DNA of 64,000 nucleotides from Peptostreptococcaceae bacterium (GCA_030532705.1 JAUNKR010000004.1:1-64000); one strand, 5' to 3'. Counted from the first letter of the stretch, positions 44,904-54,524 are shown. Notes: a model not told the origin generated them from the sequence alone. Numbers and translations: made by a program.

Positions 44904-45068
44904 TTAGGCATTTGCCTGTTCTTTTTGATTGAGCAGCTCAACAAGCTCATCGTACTGCTCTTTTGTGATGCGATCGCCAAGCAAGAACGTATCCAGCTTG
45001 TCCATCATGTCGGCTTTACTTTCGTACAGCTTGCGCTCGATGCACTTTTTACATCTTTTGTATGTCAT
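44904..45068 (-). CDS. Small phage protein with CxxC motif
   Basis: A 54-residue protein that starts MTYKRCKKCIERKLYE. GGAGGTG lies six bases before the ATG, which supports it as a real gene despite its length. A CxxC pair (Cys6, Cys9) near the N-terminus is followed by a helical part with GDRITKEQYDELVELL, reminiscent of XkdX-like or SHOCT-like short phage proteins. Function unknown. Lies two bases after the preceding tail gene. Confidence 0.7.
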   Translation of the reverse strand: MTYKRCKKCIERKLYESKADMMDKLDTFLLGDRITKEQYDELVELLNQKEQANA

Positions 45069-45069
45069 C

Positions 45070-45405
45070 CTATTCACCTCCTTTCAAGCTCATTTCAAGG
45101 TCGGTTAATCGCGCATCCCATTCCATTTGGAATTGTAGGTTTGCATTTTCGATTTCATTAACCCTTGCCTTTAGTGCTTCCTGATTTTCTAAATTCTTTT
45201 TGTTCTCCGGCTTTTCTACCCCGAGCTCCAGTTCTTCTTTTTGCTCATTCGTTATGATCGTCGCCATTGATTCCCACGATTCAGGGATGCCATTGGCTTC
45301 GTCTTTTGGGATGTGTGTGATTTTTGTTCGCCACATCCATTCATGGTCGTTTAACTGCTGAAATGCTGGAGGTTTTTCATTTGTTATATCTTTCCAAAAA
45401 ACCAT
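45070..45405 (-). CDS. Phage tail-associated hypothetical protein
   Basis: A 111-residue acidic protein with an N-terminal segment rich in tryptophan (WKDITNEKPPAF, then DHEWMWRTKITHI). A C-terminal coiled coil (KARVNEIENANLQFQMEWD) follows. I do not recognise the family. The location after the receptor-binding protein suggests a chaperone for tail fibre assembly or a fibre component, but that is inference. Confidence 0.65.
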   Translation of the reverse strand: MVFWKDITNEKPPAFQQLNDHEWMWRTKITHIPKDEANGIPESWESMATIITNEQKEELELGVEKPENKKNLENQEALKARVNEIENANLQFQMEWDARLTDLEMSLKGGE

Positions 45406-45423
45406 GCTTAATCACCTTCCTTT

Positions 45424-47085
45424 TTAATTTGGTTTATAGCCAACCGGCGGAAAAAACGAACAAACAACAATGCCTGCAGTATTATTTGAAATTGTATTGA
45501 TTGAACATAAATTATTTTTTGTTACATCCTCCTTATTTATTCTCCAGTGTGCATATCCTCTTGATGAATAAAATGAACCGCAAGCACATAACCCCGTTGT
45601 CGCGGAAGCATTACCAACTGTACTTTTCTTTACTATCGAACCAAACCCATCTACAAACCCCATTTCCGCTAAATGATATAAATTGCCATTTCCTCCTTGG
45701 TGTGTAAGTCCTGTCAGTTTATATTTTTGTTTTACCAGGGTATCATCTAACTCATATTCTGGGAAATTCCCGACCCAGCCTTTCCAAGTAGCCCAAGAAT
45801 TTTCGGCATCAAAATACACATAAGGATCGAATAATGCTTTACCGAATCCATTGAAAATCCTTGAATAAAATGCATATGTGCTTGGTGAAAATCTCCCCTC
45901 TAAGTATGAGTTATTTGGCTGAACAAAACCGCTTATTCCGCTCCCATAATCAAAACCCCAATCAAGACCAGAACCATATTTTGCTGATAAATTTGTCGTT
46001 TTGTATATTAAATAAAATATATCCCGCATAAAGCAAAAGAATGAACCTCCAAGCAAACAAAACCTTTCTCCTGCCATAGCCCTTAGATCATTCACAAAAG
46101 CTCTCGCATTGGCAACTCCGCTTTGTGGGGCAAATCCTCCTGAATTACTTGTGCTCCCAAATGGGATAGCTATCCTATTATTGGCGGTAGAATATGCGTA
46201 ATAACTTGCATGGGCTGACCAATTTCCTATGTTTCCCGCCGGGAAAATTGGCAACCACATCCCTTCTAATTCTTCGCCATTTTGATTTCTAAAAAAATCT
46301 GGCAGCTTAAAATCTGTTGTTCCTGGCTGTCTGTTAGTCAATGAAAATTTCACAGTTCTTGTTTTTCCGGAATAACTTTCCTTCCAATACATTTTAGGAA
46401 TCCATGCAAAATAACCCATCCTAAGTCCATCAAATTGTGTTGCTCTTCCATCTTCAAATACACTTGTTTGGGTTTTCTTTAATGCTCCAATCGACTTCCC
46501 AGTTGTAAAACTTACACCATAAGGTAAATTGTCCTGCATCCATTCCCAATTGTTCCAACTTCCATTTGTCATAGAGTTAGCTACAGAATGATTTGCTGGC
46601 GTGAATCCCACATTATCCTCAATGTATGTTATTTGAGAATCCGGATTAAGATTTGAAAAGTCTTGCCTAAACCCCCATACCTTAACTCTTGAAGTCCCTC
46701 GCACTTTGACAATATTCCGATCATCCAGATTAAAAACATCGTGATCGGAATAAAAGAACAATCGATAATACCAATCGCTCGATGTCCCGATGGATTGAGG
46801 ATCTTCGTATGGAGCTTCTGAATAGCTCATTGTCTGTTCTTTATTGAGAGTAGCGACAAGCGTGCCATCCTCAAGAGATTGTGGTGCTGACCCTTGTTTC
46901 TTCCGGATCATACATCCTTTTAGCGTACATATCACTTGCCCATTTATTTCAGTATCGCCAATCGTCCAGCTCAATTGTGCCTTGCCCCCAAATCCTGTTG
47001 CGATCAAATTCTCTGCATTCTTTGGGGGGATTCCGTACCCGATTCCTTCTTTTATTTTTTCAACGTCTGCTCCACTTACTGCCAT
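45424..47085 (-). CDS. Phage tail tip/receptor-binding protein
   Basis: A 553-residue protein rich in Asn, Ser, Gly, Tyr, Trp and Phe, with few Lys/Arg pairs, as usual for adhesive tail proteins. The N-terminal 130 residues (starting MAVSGADVEKIKEGIGYG) look like an attachment domain. The C-terminal part contains repeated aromatic/Gly patterns and short CACGSF and VCSFFPP segments. These resemble C-type-lectin-like phage tip domains, though I cannot confirm the fold. The gene is visibly richer in A and T than the neighbouring head genes, which suggests a module exchanged between phages. Last of the long tail genes, next to the baseplate protein. Confidence 0.75.
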   Translation of the reverse strand: MAVSGADVEKIKEGIGYGIPPKNAENLIATGFGGKAQLSWTIGDTEINGQVICTLKGCMIRKKQGSAPQSLEDGTLVATLNKEQTMSYSEAPYEDPQSIGTSSDWYYRLFFYSDHDVFNLDDRNIVKVRGTSRVKVWGFRQDFSNLNPDSQITYIEDNVGFTPANHSVANSMTNGSWNNWEWMQDNLPYGVSFTTGKSIGALKKTQTSVFEDGRATQFDGLRMGYFAWIPKMYWKESYSGKTRTVKFSLTNRQPGTTDFKLPDFFRNQNGEELEGMWLPIFPAGNIGNWSAHASYYAYSTANNRIAIPFGSTSNSGGFAPQSGVANARAFVNDLRAMAGERFCLLGGSFFCFMRDIFYLIYKTTNLSAKYGSGLDWGFDYGSGISGFVQPNNSYLEGRFSPSTYAFYSRIFNGFGKALFDPYVYFDAENSWATWKGWVGNFPEYELDDTLVKQKYKLTGLTHQGGNGNLYHLAEMGFVDGFGSIVKKSTVGNASATTGLCACGSFYSSRGYAHWRINKEDVTKNNLCSINTISNNTAGIVVCSFFPPVGYKPN

Positions 47086-47095
47086 ATTTCCCTCC

Positions 47096-48049
47096 TTACA
47101 CTACATCAACAATCCATTGACCCGATGCATTTTTATACTCTGTGCTTGTTACTTGTTTTAGTATCCCAGATCCGTCTTTTTGATAGAGTTTGATCGTGGT
47201 CACAAATTTGCCTTGCGAGTTCTTGGGCTGCTCTATCTTTTCCGCAACTTTTTTCCCCGCCACAACGATCGTTGTCGTCCATACGCCGGAGCTACTTTTT
47301 GTTGATGTATATTTAGCCCCCGGAAGATCCAACCAGTTGTCAAAGACAAATGTTTTGAGTGTTGCGATATCCGCTTGGATCCCTTCATACCACGCATTTA
47401 TCAATTGTTTTTGTTGTTCGAATTCTTGTTGCTGCGTTTGCATTTGGCTTTGCCATTCGCTTTGTTGATTGGTTTGTTGCTGATTCCAATCAATCTTTTT
47501 TTGATCGAGATACGCCTGAACTTGATTGAACAAAGTTGATGTATCAATTTTTGTGACCTGATGACTTACAATGCCACATACCGCCGTATTAAGCCTTGTA
47601 TCTGTGATATCTTGCTGCCGGATCTGCGTCGCTCGTGGTGGGATTGTTATTTTCGCCAATTGCAACTCCCAAACATCCGCATCACGTCGGAGCGTCGTTG
47701 TATTCTTCTTGATTTCGACGGACAATCTTCTGTTTTGCGTGAAATCAGCCCGCAGAACGATCAAATCCGTCCTTGTTGTCAATTCCTCTGCATTGTCGAT
47801 CCGAAGATCGGTATTGTTGATCTCTATACCCGTTACGCCCTGCACGAAGCACGTCCCCGGCTTAACTCGCACTGTCATCCCCGAATGAGCCATCACTTGG
47901 AAGTTGCTTGACGGATTGGAAAAAACTCCATCAATAAAGAACAACTTCCACATCCCGCGAAAAAACTCCGCACCGATTGCTCGGTCGTAGATTGGATTTC
48001 CATGCTCGTCCATCTTCACAAAGTTGGACTGAAAAGGAAATGCATTCAT
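47096..48049 (-). CDS. Phage baseplate/tail fibre protein
   Basis: A 317-residue protein. The N-terminal half (to about 170) with GMTVRVKPGTCFVQG and ITDTRLNTAVCGIV matches a domain common in Gram-positive siphophage baseplate proteins. A coiled coil very rich in Gln (about 185-240) follows, then a small C-terminal beta domain with KNASGQWIVDVV. It probably carries the receptor-binding protein encoded next. Eleven bases separate the two. Confidence 0.75.
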   Translation of the reverse strand: MNAFPFQSNFVKMDEHGNPIYDRAIGAEFFRGMWKLFFIDGVFSNPSSNFQVMAHSGMTVRVKPGTCFVQGVTGIEINNTDLRIDNAEELTTRTDLIVLRADFTQNRRLSVEIKKNTTTLRRDADVWELQLAKITIPPRATQIRQQDITDTRLNTAVCGIVSHQVTKIDTSTLFNQVQAYLDQKKIDWNQQQTNQQSEWQSQMQTQQQEFEQQKQLINAWYEGIQADIATLKTFVFDNWLDLPGAKYTSTKSSSGVWTTTIVVAGKKVAEKIEQPKNSQGKFVTTIKLYQKDGSGILKQVTSTEYKNASGQWIVDVV

Positions 48050-48050
48050 A

Positions 48051-49133
48051 TCAATTTACCTCCCTCTTTATTGTTTCTTTTAAGCTGAGGCGTTCTTTGC
48101 CAAAAATCAGCTCCATCCGCCGTTCGCCGTTCTCTATTTCCTCATTAACGCCTACCACCCGAAGCGTCGCATTGAGGCCGCGGGAATTATCCACAAAATC
48201 CACGAAGTCGCCCAAGTGGTAATGCTCTTTATACTTGAGCAATCCATCCGTTGCGACCTTTGCTTCAATCTCCTGTACCTCCGCATATTCCGCCAATTTT
48301 TCTTTGCCGCGTTGTTCCAAATTCTTCAAATATTGCGCTCTTGGTATCGGGCTGCCATTATCGTCGGTTTCTTGCAAGTCTCGTGCATCGACATACAATT
48401 CCTTTAATTCGTCGCCTGATTTGCGAATATCGACCGTTTGAATAATTCGGTCTTGACCCTCGCCCGCTCCGGCTACATAGGCAAAATTTTTAGTTTGGCG
48501 CACCTTGGTGTATTCATAATCAAATACATTCTCCAAATCCTCGGAGAAAACGACCCAATCATTTGTTTGTTGGTCTTGGGAATGATTGACGCCTTGTTTG
48601 ACCGAGCAGATAATCTTGTCGCGTACTGCATCGTATTCCACGATACAAGCGACCCCTTGTTCTTCCTCAATCTTCATTATTCTTTCAAGCACCGAACCGC
48701 CCGTTATTTGCGTCGTGATGCGCTTTGTTACTTCGCCCGTCCGTTTGACCTCGAAGCGATTGAACGGCTTATTATTGATGAAATGCGCTTCGATTAGCGA
48801 CAAAATAACATCCTCGACCGTCTTGTTGTTGAAATTGGTTTGCCGCTCGACCGCTCGGTCATCCAAAAGCTGCTTGAGCATTTTCCCCCTTACAAGGATA
48901 CTCTTGGCGCCGACCTCGTCTTTTTGCAGCATATCCATCTCAATAACGCCCGTTTCATTATCGCCATTGCGGCCGATATATTTTGCTCGCAATAAATCAT
49001 CAAAATATTTGATACTGCATTCGATTTGCCAATCGCCCACGCCAAAGAACCGCGGATTCCATCTGAGCGATGTGAAATCATCCATCACCCGCAGGATTTG
49101 GAAGTCTTTGTCCATGATAAATAATTCAACCAT
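48051..49133 (-). CDS. Phage tail protein, Gp37-like (ReqiPepy6 type)
   Basis: A 360-residue tail protein. VELFIMDKDFQILRVMDDFTS at the start, GVGDWQIE, the RGKMLKQLLDDRAV region and a final EERRMEL-type segment fit the siphovirus Gp37-like family. These proteins lie after the distal tail protein and act as tail-associated hub components, often fused to lysins in other phages; no lytic domain is seen here. One base from both neighbours. Confidence 0.85.
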   Translation of the reverse strand: MVELFIMDKDFQILRVMDDFTSLRWNPRFFGVGDWQIECSIKYFDDLLRAKYIGRNGDNETGVIEMDMLQKDEVGAKSILVRGKMLKQLLDDRAVERQTNFNNKTVEDVILSLIEAHFINNKPFNRFEVKRTGEVTKRITTQITGGSVLERIMKIEEEQGVACIVEYDAVRDKIICSVKQGVNHSQDQQTNDWVVFSEDLENVFDYEYTKVRQTKNFAYVAGAGEGQDRIIQTVDIRKSGDELKELYVDARDLQETDDNGSPIPRAQYLKNLEQRGKEKLAEYAEVQEIEAKVATDGLLKYKEHYHLGDFVDFVDNSRGLNATLRVVGVNEEIENGERRMELIFGKERLSLKETIKREVN

Positions 49134-49134
49134 G

Positions 49135-49977
49135 TTACACCCCCAAATACATCGGACGATAGAAAAGCCGCACGCTCAAATGCAAATAGCCCGAATCGGC
49201 TGTGTATGTCAAAATGTTCTGCCCCACCTTTAAGCCGATAAAATTGCTTGTCCTGTCCATTCGGTTCGTAATGTTTGTGCTATTAAGATAGATTGCCTTT
49301 TCTCCCGGATTGGTATTAATTTCCAATAAATCGCCTTTTTTCATCGTTGTCAAAACTCGAATATATGTTCCATCATCCAAGCGCATCGCCGGATTGACGA
49401 CATTGTCCTTTGCGTAATACTCGAACTTCATACCGGTCGGCACATCGCCGCCATTGACCACAAGGAAATTAGTAGAAAATTGACGATAATCCGTTGTAAA
49501 ATCACGCCCCATCAGCCACACAAAAGGAAACGCAAAAAGTTCCTGCGATGCTGCGATGTCCTTTCCGAAATCGTCCATATCGAGAAAGAACGGCTGCGCG
49601 CAAAATAATGTCACGATGAACGCGATCGGCTCATAGAGTGTCGCTTGCTTGATCTTAAATGATTTAACCTCATAAGCGATCCACCGCTTGTTACCATTCA
49701 GCTCGACAACCAATCTCCCGGATGTTTTCGGATTGAAAAAGGACATCACTTTACCCTTCAGGATGTCCTTGCACTCTGCCTCAATTGTGATTTCCCTTGG
49801 TAATACTTTTCGAGCGGTAACGGTCGATGTGTCGATTTGAGCGCTGAGCTTGTACGAAATTTGATATTCCGATGCCTCAAAGCCTTTATAGGCGGTAACT
49901 CCAAAATCCGAATTACTGCCCATTATCAACTTGTCTTTCTCTGTGGATAACTCCAAATAGATTTTTTTAGCACCCAT
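49135..49977 (-). CDS. Distal tail protein (Dit)
   Basis: A 280-residue protein of the siphovirus tail family. Dit forms the hexameric ring joining the tail tube to the baseplate. ITIEAECKDILKGK, SGRLVVELNGNKRWIAYE and AFIVTLFCAQPFF follow the pattern of the N-terminal Dit domain. The rest (from about 150) is a galectin-like domain region with repeated beta strands. Overlaps the tape measure gene end by 11 bases, matching the usual tape measure-Dit order. Confidence 0.88.
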   Translation of the reverse strand: MGAKKIYLELSTEKDKLIMGSNSDFGVTAYKGFEASEYQISYKLSAQIDTSTVTARKVLPREITIEAECKDILKGKVMSFFNPKTSGRLVVELNGNKRWIAYEVKSFKIKQATLYEPIAFIVTLFCAQPFFLDMDDFGKDIAASQELFAFPFVWLMGRDFTTDYRQFSTNFLVVNGGDVPTGMKFEYYAKDNVVNPAMRLDDGTYIRVLTTMKKGDLLEINTNPGEKAIYLNSTNITNRMDRTSNFIGLKVGQNILTYTADSGYLHLSVRLFYRPMYLGV

Positions 49978-52900
49978 AAGCCAACTCCTTTGCCGCCCGT
50001 TTCATTTCCCGCGCATTCTCAATTGCCGACTTGACCGGCTGATAGAAATTGACGGTTTGCTGTACGCCGTTGTCATTATTATTTGTAATCGTCTGCGTTC
50101 TGCTTCCGACATTTGTTTTTGCCGATACTACCGCTGACATCTCCTCCTTTGCATTCTCAACCGCCGAGCGCATCCGAGCAACCATATTGCGTTGTTCGTC
50201 GGTTATTCCGACCTCGATTCCGCGGACAATATTCTTTCCGATTAAGTCGCGCATGACCCTAGACGGCGAGTGAATATCCATGGCTCTTTGCATTTCTGAA
50301 ATTACCGCATCTGCGATTTCGCGAGCCTTATTGATTGCCCCCTGTTTTCGACTGTCCATTCCCCGAATCATGCCCTCAATTGCATTTACGCCCACATTTT
50401 TGACGGTATTCGGTACCGATTTAAGCGTACTATCCAGCTTATTGACGAAATCAGATTGAAGAGCATCAAGCTGATCTTTATAGAACTTCATCGCCACTTC
50501 TTTCGCCAGCTTTTGTTTTTCCGCCCAATTTGCTTGATAGCTCTTGAATTGGTCGTCCGATAATTTCAGTAGCGCTTCGCCGAACTTTGTGCCCTCGCTT
50601 ACGCCTAATTTTGTTACCTCATTCAAGAAATCATCGCCGGCGCCTTTGGATTTCAGACTGGTCAATACTTCATCATATCGCTTGATGGCATCAATTTGAT
50701 TGTTGATATTCTCAATAACCGCATTTCCGCTTTCTTGGTCGATCGTAAAAAGCTCGCCCAGTCCCGCCAATTTGCGCTCCATATCGTCTTTTTTGGCGAT
50801 AATATCATCGTATTGCTGCTGCGCTTCCTGCGTGATCCTTTGCACCTCTGCGCTTATTTCCTCTTGTACTTTTGCAATGCCGCCTTTGATCGCTTTGGCG
50901 TATGCCGTTGAGATCTCCTTGCCGGCTCTTACATATTCCGACTTGGCTTTTTTATTGTTGCCCGCCAATGCCAAAACGGAATTATTGACCAAGGCTTTCA
51001 CCGCATCAATAGACAGATCCGCCGATTTTTTGATACCTTTCGCCATCTTGTCGGAGTAGATCTTGCCGATTTCCTCGTAATTGCCCGCCTTATTCATGGC
51101 GATTTCGAGCGCTTCCTCTGACATTGAGATAATGCTATCGTTTAGCTTCTGCTGCTCCGCCTTAATTCCGACCGCAATTCCTTGTACGATCGGCTTCCCG
51201 ACGGTATCTTTCATCAATCGCGATGGCGATTTGATCCCAAAGAAATTCTTTACCGTTTCCCATGCGCTCTTTGCCAATTCGGTCATTTTATCCACCAGCA
51301 AACCCGCAGAATTCGCAATTCCTTTTACAATCCCTTTGATCATGTCAATTCCGATTCTTGGCAATTGTGGGATGATTTTCAAAAAACCTTGTACTGCGGA
51401 TTGCATTGTTTGGGTTGCGTTGTTTTTTAACGCCCCCGCAAATGATTTCAGCCCATTTATCAGACTTGTCATTCCATTTCTTGCAACCTGTGGCGCGCTC
51501 GTGATCAATGTTTTTAGCCCGCCCGTAACAGAGTTTGCAAGATTGACCGCCGTATTTTTTAGAGATCCGGCAAGGCTTTTCATCCCCGATCCAAACTTCG
51601 TGATTACATTTTCCCCGACCGATGCCCAGTTAAATAATGTAATGGCATTAACGATCGCCATAATGATTTGCGGGATGTTTGCGATCAGTGTCGGGATCGC
51701 CTCTATTAGCCCTTGCCCCAATGCCACGATGATTTGGAGACCCGTTGATAATATCTGCGGGATAAGCCCATAGATCGCCGAAGAGAACTCGTTGATGATT
51801 CGTGGCACCTCTGCAATCAGTAGCGGCAAATTGGCGGCGATACCTTGCGCCAATCCAAGCAATAATTGAAGCCCTGCCGCCGCTAATACCGGGATATTTG
51901 CGATGATCGAATCGGCAATGCCTATTAATAGTTCAATCCCTTTTTGCGCCATTGCGCCCGGATCCTGCGTCAAGCTGTCCGCCAATGCTGATATCAATCC
52001 AACACCCGCATCGATCAATGTCGGCAGAAATTCCCCGACGCCGACCACCAAAACGGACAATGTTTCCATGATTCCACTGATGATCTGATCTTTATTTTGC
52101 ATGATCCCATTGATTAGGGATTGCAATAGATCAACGCCCGCCTGTAATAACTTAGGCGCATACGACGCCACATCGCCAATCATTCGAGCCAATACATCGC
52201 CAATTTTATTAAAAAAGCCTTCGAATCCACCCACGGCATTCGCCAATCCAGATTGATCGAGTTCAAACTGAGCTTGATCAGCATCTAGACCGCTCGCCAT
52301 GAGTTCTTTTTTTAACTGCTCTGCCGACTTAAAAGAGTTTGTAAGATCGCCCAGATACCCAGTGGCATTCTGCACGACCTCACGGAGAGGATTATCGATC
52401 CCTTCATAAAAAGCAAGCCCCAACCCTTCCAGCGCCGACTTCATGATCGTTATATCGCCGGCAAGATTGTCCTGCATTACCTTTGCCATCCGCTCGGCTG
52501 ATCCTGTGGCATTATCAATATTTTGGATCAGATTCTTGAAATCCGCATCGCTTGCATTGATGATCGCAAGCATCCCAGACATTGCCTCTTGCCCGAAGAT
52601 CATCGCTGCAGCTTGTGCTTGTTGCTCTTGCGTTAGCGCTCCAAAACTACTCCTTAGCTTATCCATTGTTTCTCTCAATGATAAGCCTTGCAATTCCTGC
52701 GCACTAATTCCAACAAGATCAAAGCCTTCCTGTACCTGTTTCGTTGGCTTTACTAATCGAGTAAGAGCGGCCCTCAATGCGGTACCGGCTTGAGATCCTT
52801 TGATCCCAGCGTTGGCCATCAAACCGAGTGCGACAGCGGTATCCTCCGCAGAATAGCCAAGCGCCCCCGCCAACGGCGCGACATACTTAAATGATTCGCC

Positions 52901-53407
52901 AAGTAGTGCGACATTAGTATTTGCCTTACTCGATGTTTGCGCTAATACATCCGCAAAATGCCCTGATTTATCCGCCGCCAAACCGAAAGCGGTCATGGCA
53001 TCGGTCAAAATGTCCGATACGGTCCCGAGATTTTCTCCGGATGCGGCTGCTAAGTTCATAACACCCGGCAAACCCGCAAGCATTTTCTCGGTATCCCATC
53101 CGGCCATTGCCATATACTTAAGAGCCTCTGCCGATTCGGATGCGCTAAATTTAGTTGTCGCGCCCATTTTCTTTGCGAGCTCCGTCAGTCGCGCCATATC
53201 ATCGGCCGTTGCGCCAGAAATAGCCTGCACCTCAGACATCGCAGCGCCAAAATCAGCGCCCGCCTTTGCCGCATAGACACTAAAAGCCGATAAGGCCGCA
53301 GTCGCCAACCCTGCAGCTTTTGCACTTATGCGCCCAAGCGCCACTGCCCCCTTTTTAAATCCTGTAGGATCAAGCAACGTCTCAAAAATCAAACTACCAT
53401 CTGCCAT
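49967..53407 (-). CDS. Phage tail tape measure protein
   Basis: At 1146 residues this is the longest gene of the phage. It sets tail length and is ejected with DNA. The N-terminal TP901 domain spans about 60-360, with GATADDMARLTELAKKMG and GYSAEDTAVALGLMANAG. A long hydrophobic region with repeated helices (about 430-650) follows. Two similar segments, SPSRLMKDTVGKPIVQG and SPSRVMRDLIGKNIVRG, occur near 740 and 1080 and are typical of these proteins. The ATG has GGAGGTGG just upstream, and a double terminator-like hairpin precedes that. No transglycosylase or peptidase domain found. Confidence 0.95.
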   Translation of the reverse strand: MADGSLIFETLLDPTGFKKGAVALGRISAKAAGLATAALSAFSVYAAKAGADFGAAMSEVQAISGATADDMARLTELAKKMGATTKFSASESAEALKYMAMAGWDTEKMLAGLPGVMNLAAASGENLGTVSDILTDAMTAFGLAADKSGHFADVLAQTSSKANTNVALLGESFKYVAPLAGALGYSAEDTAVALGLMANAGIKGSQAGTALRAALTRLVKPTKQVQEGFDLVGISAQELQGLSLRETMDKLRSSFGALTQEQQAQAAAMIFGQEAMSGMLAIINASDADFKNLIQNIDNATGSAERMAKVMQDNLAGDITIMKSALEGLGLAFYEGIDNPLREVVQNATGYLGDLTNSFKSAEQLKKELMASGLDADQAQFELDQSGLANAVGGFEGFFNKIGDVLARMIGDVASYAPKLLQAGVDLLQSLINGIMQNKDQIISGIMETLSVLVVGVGEFLPTLIDAGVGLISALADSLTQDPGAMAQKGIELLIGIADSIIANIPVLAAAGLQLLLGLAQGIAANLPLLIAEVPRIINEFSSAIYGLIPQILSTGLQIIVALGQGLIEAIPTLIANIPQIIMAIVNAITLFNWASVGENVITKFGSGMKSLAGSLKNTAVNLANSVTGGLKTLITSAPQVARNGMTSLINGLKSFAGALKNNATQTMQSAVQGFLKIIPQLPRIGIDMIKGIVKGIANSAGLLVDKMTELAKSAWETVKNFFGIKSPSRLMKDTVGKPIVQGIAVGIKAEQQKLNDSIISMSEEALEIAMNKAGNYEEIGKIYSDKMAKGIKKSADLSIDAVKALVNNSVLALAGNNKKAKSEYVRAGKEISTAYAKAIKGGIAKVQEEISAEVQRITQEAQQQYDDIIAKKDDMERKLAGLGELFTIDQESGNAVIENINNQIDAIKRYDEVLTSLKSKGAGDDFLNEVTKLGVSEGTKFGEALLKLSDDQFKSYQANWAEKQKLAKEVAMKFYKDQLDALQSDFVNKLDSTLKSVPNTVKNVGVNAIEGMIRGMDSRKQGAINKAREIADAVISEMQRAMDIHSPSRVMRDLIGKNIVRGIEVGITDEQRNMVARMRSAVENAKEEMSAVVSAKTNVGSRTQTITNNNDNGVQQTVNFYQPVKSAIENAREMKRAAKELAYGC

Positions 53408-53430
53408 TGTTCCACCTCCTTTGTGGCATT

Positions 53431-53504
53431 AAAAAAGCGCCCACTTGAGCGCATATATAAAAAGCTCCCGCATCGGAACATGTCCGGCATTGCTGCGGCG
53501 GGAG
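53431..53504 (-). terminator. Tandem terminator-like hairpins upstream of the tape measure gene
   Basis: Transcription meets first CTCCCGC/GCGGGAG (53465-53471 with 53498-53504), followed by five T residues. It then meets GCGC/GCGC (53437-53440 with 53449-53452), followed by six T residues. Both lie in the 106-base gap between the Gp15 gene and the tape measure start. They could reduce readthrough or pause polymerase. Confidence 0.75.
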
Positions 53505-53513
53505 TATTGACAT

Positions 53514-54092
53514 CTAAAATAAAGCCGAAAAGCTCTCATTGAAATCTTGCTCTTTTTCTTCTACTGTTCGGCCATCTTCCAGCCGATACAACTCCTTCAT
53601 TTCGCGATAGAATTTCTGTTGTTCCTTTGGCATATCCGACGATATTTCCATCGCCCGATACCCCATTATTTTGACGATTTCATTGTCGGATTTGAGCGCC
53701 TTGAACAATGCCCGGAATTTCCACCAATGCAATCGGTCAATCGTCAAATCAATGCCGTATTGATCCAAAAATGCGGCAAAAATATAGTCCTCGTCCGCCT
53801 CGTAATCGTAAATCTCTTGGCGCTTGTTTGATCCGCTACTTTTACCATTGCCGCCGATCTTCCCGCAAGAATAAAACCACAATATCGCATCCATTGTTTC
53901 TTGCAAATCACAGTCCGAGCCGCCGTCATTTCCAAAAAACAAATCAATCGCCTGCGCCATTTTTTGGAAGTCGTCCAACTCCCGATCCTTCATCATTTGT
54001 TCGAATAGGATCCAATAACGGAAGTCTGTATTTATCGGGTACTCCTCGCCGCCGAGCTCAACACTAAGCGGCAAGGCATCCACCAAAATCAT
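53514..54092 (-). CDS. Phage tail assembly protein, Gp15 family
   Basis: A 192-residue protein matching bacteriophage Gp15. It is a helical protein with GGEEYPINTDFRYWILFEQM near the start, YDYEADEDYIFAAF in the middle and LHWWKFRALFKAL. A C-terminal acidic tail contains RTVEEKEQDFNE. It is the downstream member of the tail assembly chaperone pair that precedes the tape measure. Its ATG overlaps the stop of the previous gene (ATGA after six A residues), so it may be reached by re-initiation or by frameshifting. Confidence 0.88.
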   Translation of the reverse strand: MILVDALPLSVELGGEEYPINTDFRYWILFEQMMKDRELDDFQKMAQAIDLFFGNDGGSDCDLQETMDAILWFYSCGKIGGNGKSSGSNKRQEIYDYEADEDYIFAAFLDQYGIDLTIDRLHWWKFRALFKALKSDNEIVKIMGYRAMEISSDMPKEQQKFYREMKELYRLEDGRTVEEKEQDFNESFSALF

Positions 54093-54523
54093 TTTTTACC
54101 CTTTGCAGGCTTTTCTGTTTCTTCTTCTGCCGGGATATCAATTCGCTTTGGGCTGTACTTTGAGCCATATTGTGCCTTAAACTTCTCCATTTCATCTGTC
54201 AAGGACCCAACCAAGAATTCTAACAAATCAATATGATCATACATATTCTTAGAACGTCCGTTGAATATGCTCTCATACGCTCCCTCGCCAAGCAATTCAT
54301 CCACTGCCTCGTAAACGAATGAGCAAACCTCATCCACGATCTTTTGCACTGCATCCGGATCGTTTGATGCGCCGAGCGATTTCATTTTCGCTTCATATCC
54401 CATCGCCCGATCCTGGATATTTTTTGCCTTCGCAATCAGCAATCCATCGCCAAGCTCGACCGAGAATTGAAGCCCAGCGATGTCCAATTTCGCCGAGCTA
54501 TCCCTAAACTCAAATTTCCTCAT
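54089..54523 (-). CDS. Phage tail assembly chaperone (Gp14-like)
   Basis: The ATG at 54523 gives 144 residues and has GGAGGTG four bases upstream; earlier starts lack a ribosome site. An N-terminal beta region (FRDSSAKLDIAGLQFSVELG) precedes a helical domain (about 40-125). The C-terminus is rich in Lys/Glu and ends PAKGKK. Position between the major tail protein and Gp15 identifies it as the first tail chaperone. It overlaps the Gp15 gene by four bases. Confidence 0.8.
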   Translation of the reverse strand: MRKFEFRDSSAKLDIAGLQFSVELGDGLLIAKAKNIQDRAMGYEAKMKSLGASNDPDAVQKIVDEVCSFVYEAVDELLGEGAYESIFNGRSKNMYDHIDLLEFLVGSLTDEMEKFKAQYGSKYSPKRIDIPAEEETEKPAKGKK

Positions 54524-54524
54524 T

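Noticed and set aside
45424..47085. Diversity-generating retroelement target
   Set aside because: The C-terminus is rich in Asn codons, but no template repeat or reverse transcriptase is visible in the window.
53431..53504. Frameshift signal joining Gp15 to the tape measure protein
   Set aside because: A 106-base gap with stop codons and hairpins separates them, and the tape measure gene has its own strong ribosome site.
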